NCBI GenBank assembly: GCA_002506425.1
Contig: DAXO01000002.1
Coordinates: 1 to 6,816 of the forward strand
Length of the DNA stretch: 6,816 bases
Reading direction: 5' to 3'
Source: Methanomassiliicoccaceae archaeon UBA480
GTDB taxonomy: Archaea; Thermoplasmatota; Thermoplasmata; Methanomassiliicoccales; Methanomethylophilaceae
Below the pieces are notes generated by a model. The model made no database searches. It was not told where the DNA came from and was given only the letters and a program-made list of their open reading frames with translations. The stretch's first letter is position 1. Each line of letters begins with the position of its first letter. Shown one piece after another: positions 1 to 5,648 of the stretch. A program made the translations under genes and the position numbers.

Positions 1-106
1 TAGGACATCGATTCGTCCATTCCGATATAAAGGGTGCTGCTCGATTCGCACTCCATGCCATATTGCTCTGGCATATTGGAACCGAACGGTCATTTCCGAT
101 GCTGAG
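1..106. other. Left-edge stretch with no firm gene
   Basis: Nothing here can be assigned with confidence. On the minus strand an open frame begins with an ATG at 74-72 and runs out of the window at position 1. It would encode 24 residues containing STLYIGMDES, the kind of beta-strand plus Asp/Glu start seen in RNase H-like folds, but there is no Shine-Dalgarno sequence or clear TATA box upstream and the piece is too short to judge. ATGCCA (55-60) and TGGCAT (69-74) form a small inverted repeat with an 8-base loop. Confidence 0.2.
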
Positions 107-137
107 ATGACCTTTCTCATCCGGATTCTGCACCTGC

Positions 138-172
138 TTTTTATAGTTGGATGCATAATCCAATTGAATATC
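138..172 (+). promoter_or_regulatory. Archaeal promoter of the dockerin-type binding protein gene
   Basis: TTTTTATA at 138-145 is a good archaeal TATA box. Transcription normally starts about 26 bp from the TATA centre, here near 167-168, which leaves only about 5 bases before the ATG at 173. The mRNA would be nearly leaderless, consistent with the absence of a Shine-Dalgarno sequence before that ATG. The operator-like inverted repeat at 147-163 lies between the TATA box and the predicted start site. The transcription start is predicted from spacing only. Confidence 0.6.
147..163. promoter_or_regulatory. Operator copy 1, inverted repeat TTGGAT-N5-ATCCAA
   Basis: A perfect 6-bp inverted repeat with a 5-base spacer. 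It matches copy 2 (5479-5495) at 16 of 17 positions, and the identity continues for three bases beyond (TTG), giving 19 of 20 identical over 147-166. It sits about 13 bp from the TATA centre to the operator centre, so a bound dimer would block RNA polymerase or TFB loading. The TetR-type regulator starting at 5649 is the obvious candidate ligand because a weaker copy lies at its own promoter; a Fur- or DtxR-like protein encoded elsewhere is the alternative. Confidence 0.65.
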
Positions 173-1456
173 ATGAACTCCAAGGTGCTGATAGCTATTA
201 TCGCAGCGGTCATAGTCGTAGGGGCGGCGGCATTCGTGCTCACGTCCGGTGACGACGGGAAGACCGACGACAAGGACTTTGACGAGAAGAGCGGAGCGCT
301 TCTGATTTACGGCAATGCCAACGGAGACTCCTGCATCGAAGAAAAAGACGTCGAGATGATCGAGCAGTTAATCGAATCCGGAACCTATCTCAGGATAGCG
401 GATGCCAATATGGACGGGACCTTGGATTCCGACGATGTATCCGTCGTGAAGAAGCTCATTTCCCATCAGAGCACAGAAGCGTACTACCTCGATATGGCGG
501 ACGGTGCAACCAAGTTCGATTACCCGATTAAATCGTTCATGGGAATCCATCAGTTCGTACTGATGCCCATGGTGGCGATCGGCGCGATGCAGTACATGGA
601 CGGATACACCCTGTCCCCCTCCGGAATGGAATCCGCCTCGATGCTCCAGAGCCTCTTCGATTCCGAGATAAACGTCAACACCAGCTACAACATGGTGGAT
701 GTCGAGAAGCTCGCCAGCCTTCCCGTGAAACCGCAGTACATATTCTGCCACCACGAATCCCTGTCCAACGAGAACAAGCTGGAGAAGAGCGGGATTCAGA
801 TAGTCCATATGGATTTCGGCGATTTCGCAGGATCGGTATCCGCAATCAGGACCGCCGGTTTCATGCTCGACCTATACGATGCGGCGCAGGACTACGTCAA
901 GTTCACGGAGGATGTCATATCCGACATCCAATCGAAGGTCATAGGGAATATCAGCGACTCCGACAGGAAGACGGTGATGTGCGGCTACATGACGAACTGC
1001 ATAGACAAGCTCGACGGCACTTACACCCCTCTGGCGGTCGCTGCAGGTGCCAAGGCAGTGCTGGAGGACAGCGATATCGACGGGCAGTATGTAGAATTCA
1101 ACCGTGGCGACGAATGGATCCTCGCCTACAACGAGGATTATTTCTTCTATATGAATTCCTGGGCCTATGAAGGGGATGCGGACGAAACGGCAATCTACAA
1201 GAAGGCGGCCGACTACTTCACGACGCTCAAATCCTACAAGGCCGGGAACTTCGTCGTGTTCAACTCCGTCATGCCGCCGGCGCTTACCGTGGCGTACATG
1301 GCGGAAGTGCTGTACCCGGACCTCATCGGAAGCGATTACGGAGACAGGATGAATCAGGAGTACATCGACAAGTACTTCCCGGACTTCGCCAAGACGTTCA
1401 AAGCGACCGACAACACGTTCGTCATAACCTACGACATGGTCAAGGACAGCCTCTGA
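173..1456 (+). CDS. Membrane-anchored ABC substrate-binding protein with a dockerin domain
   Basis: Probably a 427-residue extracytoplasmic receptor that delivers a metal, metal chelate or corrinoid to a FecCD/BtuC-type importer; the cargo cannot be read from sequence. Residues 4-24 are a hydrophobic N-terminal helix with no lipobox cysteine, suggesting a membrane anchor. Residues about 43-98 are a type I dockerin: two calcium-loop repeats, at 48-59 (N, N, D, E, D at loop positions 1, 3, 5, 9, 12) and 77-88 (D, N, D, D, D), each followed by a helix. The rest resembles helical-backbone receptors of the PF01497 type: VDVEKLASLPVKPQYIF near 175-191, and MPPALTVAYMAEVLYPDLIG at 367-386 followed by a YIDKYFPDF-type ending. 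The frame is open from 107, but the TATA box and operator lie inside that extension, so the ATG at 173 is preferred. No permease or ATPase gene follows it; it may use the importer encoded at 2022-5468, whose promoter carries the same operator. Confidence 0.85.
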   Translation: MNSKVLIAIIAAVIVVGAAAFVLTSGDDGKTDDKDFDEKSGALLIYGNANGDSCIEEKDVEMIEQLIESGTYLRIADANMDGTLDSDDVSVVKKLISHQSTEAYYLDMADGATKFDYPIKSFMGIHQFVLMPMVAIGAMQYMDGYTLSPSGMESASMLQSLFDSEINVNTSYNMVDVEKLASLPVKPQYIFCHHESLSNENKLEKSGIQIVHMDFGDFAGSVSAIRTAGFMLDLYDAAQDYVKFTEDVISDIQSKVIGNISDSDRKTVMCGYMTNCIDKLDGTYTPLAVAAGAKAVLEDSDIDGQYVEFNRGDEWILAYNEDYFFYMNSWAYEGDADETAIYKKAADYFTTLKSYKAGNFVVFNSVMPPALTVAYMAEVLYPDLIGSDYGDRMNQEYIDKYFPDFAKTFKATDNTFVITYDMVKDSL

Positions 1457-1784
1457 TTGCGTTTCAGGAATCAGATGGTCGATGAGCTGGTCGACTTGGA
1501 CGGTGTGACGGGAGTCCTCGGCGGTATCGTCATCCAAATGCAACCTCCGGAATTCGAAGCTCGTCTCGATCGGAGGCATGACCCCTGGACGAATGGCAGA
1601 CTCCGGGAACAGCCGCATCCGCGAAGGCTGTCCAGGACGAGACTGCCAGAGAGGATGTGTCGTGCCCCCTGCGCGAGGCAGCGGATTGCATACTCAAAAA
1701 CCGCCGGGGCATCTGACCGCCCGCGGCGACACAAGTCCCATCGAGACGCTGCTGCGAAATGGCCCCGAAGGGAGGTCCATCCGC
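1457..1784. other. Intergenic stretch without a recognisable gene
   Basis: Several frames are open here because the DNA is GC-rich, but their translations are rich in Arg, Pro, Gly, Ser and Cys, show no known motif, and lack good starts. A weak inverted repeat TCTGATT (1452-1458) / AATCAGA (1469-1475) overlaps the stop codon of the preceding gene; its AT-rich stem and lack of a following T-run make it a poor terminator candidate. No TATA box is convincing in this stretch. Confidence 0.5.
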
Positions 1785-2339
1785 ATGGAGGAAACCACAG
1801 ACATGGCCGAGCAATGCGATATGCTCGGCCTGTCGGCATTATTCGGAGAAGATGCTCGCACGGAGGTTACAGCGGAAGGCATCCTGCCAATAGCCGAGGG
1901 GAGGAGGGCCGCGCGCGACAGCCTCTCGGAAAGCTGCGTGATCAGCTCGATCGATTCGATGGTAGAGGGCGGATCGACCGCCCTCATGGTGATAAACAGG
2001 TTGCACGGGCCGGTCCTGCGTTCATTCGTGATGCGGAGGGGCGAACTTCGTGGCCTCCTCTGGATGGGCCGCCATCCACTCCTGCATGTGCGCCGATACA
2101 GCCATCATGGCATCTTTGTCCGCACCTTCGAAGCAGCATTTCGGGCAGGTCATGCACGGCCACCCCTTGTCCTTGTAGATGCAGGCGTCCAGGTGGGCGA
2201 AGAAGACATCCCTCATAGCGGCACATTCCCCGCACAACGAGTCCCCGCCATACAGATCCCTGCAGTACATCTCAACCATCTTCTCGGTCATCATCTTCTT
2301 GACCGACGTATAATCTGTCATATCTTCATCTCCATGTGA
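1785..2339 (+). CDS. Possible small or decayed gene, unrecognised
   Basis: I do not recognise this protein. In its favour, GGAGGT at 1771-1776 lies 8 bases before the ATG at 1785, the best Shine-Dalgarno match in the window, and the first 80-90 codons have a coding-like profile: about three quarters end in G or C, about half have G or C in the second position, and the composition is ordinary and acidic (starting MEETTDMAEQC). Against it, the frame runs to 2339 and overlaps the 3' end of the ATPase gene on the other strand by about 318 bp. There its translation becomes His-, Arg- and Pro-rich, as expected of an antisense shadow. The most likely reading is a 5' gene remnant whose true end was lost near 2000-2020; the +1 frame has stops at 1990 and 1993, so a single frameshift would close it. 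No promoter is visible. Confidence 0.3.
   Translation: MEETTDMAEQCDMLGLSALFGEDARTEVTAEGILPIAEGRRAARDSLSESCVISSIDSMVEGGSTALMVINRLHGPVLRSFVMRRGELRGLLWMGRHPLLHVRRYSHHGIFVRTFEAAFRAGHARPPLVLVDAGVQVGEEDIPHSGTFPAQRVPAIQIPAVHLNHLLGHHLLDRRIICHIFISM
1801..1833. repeat. Strong inverted repeat (stem-loop) downstream of the ABC operon
   Basis: GGCCGAGCA (1805-1813) and TGCTCGGCC (1822-1830) are perfect complements with an 8-base loop. ACA (1801-1803) and TGT (1831-1833) extend the stem past one bulged T at 1804, giving 12 pairs. There is no T-run on either side, so it is not a standard archaeal terminator. It lies just after the start of the possible gene at 1785 and about 190 bp beyond the end of the ABC operon. 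Confidence 0.5.
1965..1985. repeat. GC-rich inverted repeat just past the ABC operon stop
   Basis: GAGGGCGG (1965-1972) and CCGCCCTC (1978-1985) form a perfect 8-bp stem with a 5-base loop, 37 bp beyond the stop codon of the ATPase fusion gene on the minus strand. The position suits an RNA 3'-end stabiliser or processing signal for the operon transcript. There is no following T-run, so a terminator call is weak. Confidence 0.45.
2022..2321 (-). other. YgbA-type domain with its own possible internal translation start
   Basis: The cysteine-rich domain begins exactly at an ATG (2321-2319), residue Met269 of the fusion. On the minus strand GGAGATGA, a 7 of 8 match to the archaeal Shine-Dalgarno consensus GGAGGTGA, ends 4 bases before it. 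There is no stop codon between the ATPase and this ATG, so reading through gives the fusion, but a free protein of 99 residues could also be made. This looks like a formerly separate gene joined to the ATPase gene by loss of a stop. Independent translation is inference. Confidence 0.4.
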
Positions 2340-3125
2340 ATGGTGTTTCTCCGGGAGGTATCTCTCGCTTTCCGCCGGCAGGACCAGCGGCAGACCCCGG
2401 TACTCGGTTATCGTGGCATCGAAGCCGTACACCCGGCGGATCAGGTCCTCGGTGACGATCTCCGGGCCGCCGTATGCCTGGACCACCCCGTCCTTCATGA
2501 AAAGGAACCTGTCGGAGTAGTGAAGGGCCAGATTGATGTCGTGCATCGTCATGATCGTGCACATCCTCCTGGTGCGCACGGCATCCATGATGATCCTCAT
2601 GGTCAGGTGCTGGTTGGCGATGTCCAGATTGTTGGCTGGCTCATCGAGAACCAGGACGTCCGGCTCCTGCACAAGTGCCCTGGCGATCTGCGTCTTCTGG
2701 AACTCCCCGCCGGAGATCTCCTCTGTGCGCTTCAGTGCGAGATGGGACATGCCCATCCCGTCTATCACAGCGCCCACCTTCGCCAGGTCCTCCCTCGAAG
2801 GGGCGAACTCGAAGTAGGGCTTCCTGCCTATCAGAACGGTGTCGAACACGCTCATCCCGTTCACGGGGACGGACTGAGGCACGAAGCCCACCCTCTTAGC
2901 CAGCTCCCTGCCGCTCAGCGACATTATGTCCGTGCCGTCCACGGTGACCGTTCCGGAGGTTGGACGGTAGATTCCGCACATGCACTTCAGGAAGGTCGTC
3001 TTCCCGGTGCCGTTCGGCCCCAGGATGGATATGACCGCGTTGTCCTCCGACTCGAAGGAGATCCCCTTCAGGACCTCGATGCCCTTCCTTCCGTAGGAGA
3101 AACGGACGTCGTCCACGCGGATCAT
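2022..3125 (-). CDS. ABC importer ATPase (FecE/BtuD-like) fused to a C-terminal YgbA-type Cys-rich domain
   Basis: Cytoplasmic ATPase that powers uptake through the permease encoded just upstream. Residues 1-255 are a complete nucleotide-binding domain: Walker A GPNGTGKTT at 36-44, Q-loop Gln84, signature ISGGE at 137-141, Walker B ending VLVLDEP at 157-163, D-loop NNLD, and H-loop His195. FecE/BtuD-type ATPases usually end near residue 255-260; this protein is 367 long. After a His/acid linker (HHSHGDED, 261-268), residues 269-367 form a cysteine-rich domain that I match from memory to the YgbA family (Pfam 'nitrous oxide-stimulated promoter'). Its cysteines are 288, 298, 301, 315, 324, 327, 330 and 331, the same spacing as in the regulator at 5649. 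The start codon overlaps the permease stop (ATGA), showing translational coupling. ATPase function is certain in outline; a sensory or gating role for the tail is inference, by analogy with regulatory C-terminal domains on MetN, MalK and ModC. Confidence 0.92.
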   Translation of the reverse strand: MIRVDDVRFSYGRKGIEVLKGISFESEDNAVISILGPNGTGKTTFLKCMCGIYRPTSGTVTVDGTDIMSLSGRELAKRVGFVPQSVPVNGMSVFDTVLIGRKPYFEFAPSREDLAKVGAVIDGMGMSHLALKRTEEISGGEFQKTQIARALVQEPDVLVLDEPANNLDIANQHLTMRIIMDAVRTRRMCTIMTMHDINLALHYSDRFLFMKDGVVQAYGGPEIVTEDLIRRVYGFDATITEYRGLPLVLPAESERYLPEKHHSHGDEDMTDYTSVKKMMTEKMVEMYCRDLYGGDSLCGECAAMRDVFFAHLDACIYKDKGWPCMTCPKCCFEGADKDAMMAVSAHMQEWMAAHPEEATKFAPPHHE

Positions 3126-4195
3126 ACGCGTCTCCTCCTGCCTAGAAGAATGGCAATGAACATGGGCCCGCCCACAGCGGATGTTATGATGCCAATGGGG
3201 AGCGACGAGGAGAACGCGTAGCTGGCGATGATGTACGCCACCAGCATCACCAGGCCGCCGATGGCCAGCGATCCGGGCAGGATGTAGCGGTTGTCGTTGC
3301 CGATGAACTTACGGGCTATGTGCGGAGCAATCAGGCCTATGAACCCGATGACTCCCATGAACGCCACCACTGTGGCGGTCAGGAGGGCGGAGAGCGTCAG
3401 CCCTACAATCCTTGTGCGGCCCACGTTGATGCCGAGACCTTTGGCCACATCCTCGCCGTTCTCCATCGTGTTGTAGTCCCAGCGCTTCCAGATGAAATAC
3501 CAGGACACCGCGATGAGCATGAGGAGCAGCGCCATCTCCTGGCCCCAGGCAATCCTGCTGACCGAGCCGAACTGCCAACTGACTATACTGGACAAGGTAG
3601 TGCTGTCCGCCAGGTACTGAGTCATTGCCAGGAGGGCGGAGAAGATCGAGCTTATCGCCATCCCGGCCAGGACTATGGACTCCGAAGACGCTCCGGTGAA
3701 CTTCACGATCAGCAGCATGGTGGCCACGGACAGCATGGCGAAGGCGAAGGCGCACAGTGTGACCATACCCGGCTGGCTGATCACTATTGTGGAGCTGGCT
3801 ATGCTGGCCGACACCGTGCCGCCGTTCAGGAAGAGGATGGCCACAGACGCCCCGAAGGCGGCAGCATTCGAGGTCCCCAGGGTGAAGGGGGACGCCATCG
3901 GGTTCCTCAACAGGATCTGCATCACCGCGCCGGCTATGCCAAGGGCGGCCCCCGCGATCACGGCCGCGAGGATCACCCTGAGACGCAGGTCCCAGACCAC
4001 GGAGCTCTCCCAGGAATCGTCCGGACGGAAGATGTAGCGGAGGATCTCTCCGTAGGTAAGGTCGGTGCCGCCCATGCGGATGGTGGCTATCACCAATCCT
4101 GCGAGCACCATGCAGCATCCGGCTATGAAGAGGGCCTTGCGGCGGGAGTACCGGATGTATCCCTCCGCGGTCTCCCCGGTGTCCGACGGCGTCAT
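3122..4195 (-). CDS. ABC importer permease, FecCD/BtuC family
   Basis: Multi-spanning inner membrane subunit of a metal-chelate or corrinoid importer, 357 residues, about the usual length for the family. Family landmarks are clear: AGAVMQILLRNPMASPFTLG near residues 88-107, the cytoplasmic coupling segment APHIARKFIGNDNRYILPGS, and the C-terminal LPIGIITSAVGGPMFIAILL followed by an Arg run. A long hydrophilic N-terminal tail (about 20 residues) precedes the first membrane helix. The frame is also open from a TTG at 4213, but the ATG at 4195 has GGAG five bases upstream and is preferred. That places the start 22 bases beyond the stop of the binding-protein gene, and the stop overlaps the ATPase start. 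A single gene implies a homodimeric channel, as in BtuC. Substrate is not determinable. Confidence 0.92.
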   Translation of the reverse strand: MTPSDTGETAEGYIRYSRRKALFIAGCCMVLAGLVIATIRMGGTDLTYGEILRYIFRPDDSWESSVVWDLRLRVILAAVIAGAALGIAGAVMQILLRNPMASPFTLGTSNAAAFGASVAILFLNGGTVSASIASSTIVISQPGMVTLCAFAFAMLSVATMLLIVKFTGASSESIVLAGMAISSIFSALLAMTQYLADSTTLSSIVSWQFGSVSRIAWGQEMALLLMLIAVSWYFIWKRWDYNTMENGEDVAKGLGINVGRTRIVGLTLSALLTATVVAFMGVIGFIGLIAPHIARKFIGNDNRYILPGSLAIGGLVMLVAYIIASYAFSSSLPIGIITSAVGGPMFIAILLGRRRRV

Positions 4196-4217
4196 GCTAT
4201 CTCCGTGCTCCAATCGC

Positions 4218-5468
4218 TCAGGCGGCGACGAAGGTGTACTTCCCGTCCACGATGCCGACCTTGACCTGGCTCCACATGTCGGTGCAGACGCCGAAGGCGG
4301 CTCCCCTGGCGGAATAGACCTTGCAGAGGTTCTCCATCAGGGAGGACCCGACCTTTTCGCCGTACAGATCGCAGTAGAGCCCAGTCATCTTGGACTGGAA
4401 CTCGGACATGGCGATTGTACCGGTCACAGCCTCGACGTAGTAGGCGTCGGCGATGACGCTGAGCATGTCGTAGCCGCAGAGGGCAGTAGTCATCAGGACG
4501 TAGATCTCCTTCTCGTTCCCCGTGCCCTGCTGCTCGTACAGCCACCTGAGGACGCTTTGGTTGTTGGGCAGGTCGATCCTGTTGGGGGCGCTGGGATCGT
4601 AGAAGATCACATCGAAGGCGTACTTGGAGGTGAAGTCCTCCACGCTGATCTCGGCGAACCAGGGAGGGGCTGCATATCCCGCCTCGGAGGCGGCGTTGGA
4701 AACGCCGGCCAGGACGAATGGGTTGAAGTAGGGGAAGACGACGTTGATGTCGCCAGAGCTCATGCCCATCTGCGAGCCGGAGAGGTTGGCGAGGATCTTG
4801 TCCCCGGTGTACCTGTGGGCGGTGATGTCGGCGAGAGTGGCGTCCAGGATGGAGAGCACCTCGCTGCTCCTGTCGGACTCCTTCAAGACCTTCCCGAGGA
4901 TTTCGATGCTGTGACGGAGGTCGTCTGCCACCGCCAGCTTCCCGTCCCCGTTCTGCTGGAAGAAGTTGGAGTCCAGGTCGTTCAGGTCCAGGACCACCAG
5001 GGTGCAGGCCTTGGCCAGGGCGTCGCACCCGACCTTGTACTTCTCGTAGATGCCGGTCCTCATGATCACGAGGCTGGGCTTCTCCTTGGCGATGGACTCG
5101 ATGGTGCTCTCGGAGAAGTTCCCCATGGTGGAGTCCTCGTGGGTCCCCATCTCGGACATGTCGTAGCAGTAGTAGTGGGACTGGAGGCTGCCGAACATTG
5201 CCTGGGCCTCCTGGTAGTCCACCTGGGTCACGTTCTCGCGGGCGTCGTAATATGACAGGACCTTGAGGATGCCCCACCCCACGGTGACGATGCCATCGTC
5301 CAGGTTCTCGGGGATCGCGACGGTCCTGCCGGCGGAGTCCACTACCGTATCGCCGGTAGGCTCGTCGTTGCCGCCCTTCTCTCCCCCGGGGAGCATGGCA
5401 AACAACGCCACCGCGGCGACGGCTATCACGGCCACCACTGCAATGGCAATAATCTGATTCGTTTTCAT
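4218..5468 (-). CDS. ABC importer substrate-binding protein, membrane-anchored (PF01497-like)
   Basis: First gene of the importer operon; it captures the cargo outside the membrane for the permease. It is 416 residues long. Residues 4-26 form a hydrophobic helix with no lipobox cysteine, followed by a Gly/acidic linker. The binding domain begins at DSAGRTVAIP (44-53), the standard N-terminal strand motif of iron-siderophore and cobalamin receptors, followed by IVTVGWGILKVLSYYDA and, near 118-136, FSESTIESIAKEKPSLVIM, the typical 'defines position of first lobe' segment. At 416 residues it is longer than the usual 300-360. Unlike the binding protein at 173 it has no dockerin. The frame extends to an ATG at 5495, but that ATG lies in the operator, so the ATG at 5468 is chosen; GTGAT (complement of 5473-5477) four bases before it is a partial Shine-Dalgarno. 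Cargo could be iron chelate, haem or corrinoid. Confidence 0.88.
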   Translation of the reverse strand: MKTNQIIAIAVVAVIAVAAVALFAMLPGGEKGGNDEPTGDTVVDSAGRTVAIPENLDDGIVTVGWGILKVLSYYDARENVTQVDYQEAQAMFGSLQSHYYCYDMSEMGTHEDSTMGNFSESTIESIAKEKPSLVIMRTGIYEKYKVGCDALAKACTLVVLDLNDLDSNFFQQNGDGKLAVADDLRHSIEILGKVLKESDRSSEVLSILDATLADITAHRYTGDKILANLSGSQMGMSSGDINVVFPYFNPFVLAGVSNAASEAGYAAPPWFAEISVEDFTSKYAFDVIFYDPSAPNRIDLPNNQSVLRWLYEQQGTGNEKEIYVLMTTALCGYDMLSVIADAYYVEAVTGTIAMSEFQSKMTGLYCDLYGEKVGSSLMENLCKVYSARGAAFGVCTDMWSQVKVGIVDGKYTFVAA

Positions 5469-5524
5469 GCAAATCACTTTGGATGTATAATCCAATTGGC
5501 TGCTCCCGGTATCCGTATATTAAA
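5469..5524 (-). promoter_or_regulatory. Promoter of the ABC importer operon
   Basis: On the minus strand TTTAATATA (5524-5516) is a good TATA box. The predicted start site, about 26 bp on, is near 5494, inside operator copy 2 (5479-5495). That leaves a leader of about 26 bases before the ATG at 5468. A repressor on the operator would cover the transcription start. Start site predicted from spacing. Confidence 0.55.
5479..5495. promoter_or_regulatory. Operator copy 2, inverted repeat TTGGAT-N5-ATCCAA
   Basis: A perfect 6-bp inverted repeat differing from copy 1 (147-163) at a single spacer base (T for C), with identity continuing to 5498. It overlaps the predicted transcription start of the importer operon. 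It lies in the 180-bp intergenic region shared with the divergent TetR-type gene, which has its own weaker copy at 5624-5640. Confidence 0.65.
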
Positions 5525-5599
5525 TCAGAAGTCTCGAAAGGGGCGCTATCATACACATCGGCCCCATCTGTAGCATACCATCCTCCTTGGGAAGCAGCC
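5498..5599. repeat. Widely spaced inverted repeat in the divergent promoter region
   Basis: GGCTGCTCCC at 5498-5507 is mirrored by GGGAAGCAGCC at 5589-5599: seven perfect pairs (GGCTGCT / AGCAGCC), then CCC/GGG after one extra base. One arm abuts operator copy 2 and the other lies shortly before the TATA box of the regulator gene. It could be a second protein-binding pair or chance. Confidence 0.25.
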
Positions 5600-5600
5600 G

Positions 5601-5640
5601 CGGTCGACCGAACGTTATATGAGATGGAGCTATAATCCAA
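5601..5640 (+). promoter_or_regulatory. Promoter and operator copy 3 of the YgbA-TetR regulator gene
   Basis: TTATAT at 5615-5620 is the TATA box, with a predicted start site near 5643-5644 and a leader of about 5 bases before the ATG at 5649. Between them, 5624-5640 matches operator copy 2 at 14 of 17 positions. The half TATAATCCAA (5631-5640) is intact, while the other half-site reads ATGGAG instead of TTGGAT. TATA-to-operator centre spacing is about 14 bp, almost the same as at the promoter before 173. A perfect 10-bp palindrome CGGTCGACCG (5601-5610) lies immediately upstream of the TATA box. The layout suggests weaker autorepression. Confidence 0.55.
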
Positions 5641-5648
5641 CTCAACAG

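Noticed and set aside
1..74. Partial minus-strand reading frame at the left edge (contains STLYIGMDES).
   Set aside because: Only 24 codons with no promoter or Shine-Dalgarno; the resemblance to RNase H-like starts is too short to call.
107..172. N-terminal extension of the dockerin binding protein starting at 107.
   Set aside because: It contains the TATA box and operator and would put a second hydrophobic stretch before the membrane anchor; the ATG at 173 is the better start.
1452..1475. TCTGATT/AATCAGA stem at the end of the dockerin binding protein gene as a terminator.
   Set aside because: AT-rich 7-bp stem with a 10-base loop overlapping the stop codon and no T-run.
2305..2321. GTATAATC at 2308-2315 inside the ATPase fusion gene resembles the core of the shared operator.
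   Set aside because: It matches only about 10 of 17 positions, has no inverted half-site, and is explained by the codons for Asp-Tyr-Thr at the start of the YgbA-type domain.
2340..5255. Long open frames on the plus strand opposite the importer operon, up to 396 codons.
   Set aside because: They are antisense shadows of GC-rich genes: His-, Val-, Gly- and Arg-rich translations, no motifs, and they lie opposite genes with clear family motifs and operon overlaps.
5469..5495. Upstream ATG at 5495 for the importer's binding protein.
   Set aside because: The ATG is part of the palindromic operator and overlaps the predicted transcription start; the ATG at 5468 begins directly at a normal signal-anchor sequence.
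4192..5640. A 482-codon minus-strand frame overlapping the binding protein gene.
   Set aside because: Its translation is a run of Arg, Gly, Pro and His without domains; the alternative frame encodes a clear substrate-binding protein.
5619..5648. ATG at 5619 for the TetR-type regulator.
   Set aside because: It lies in the TATA box, and the domain start in the ATPase fusion aligns with the ATG at 5649.
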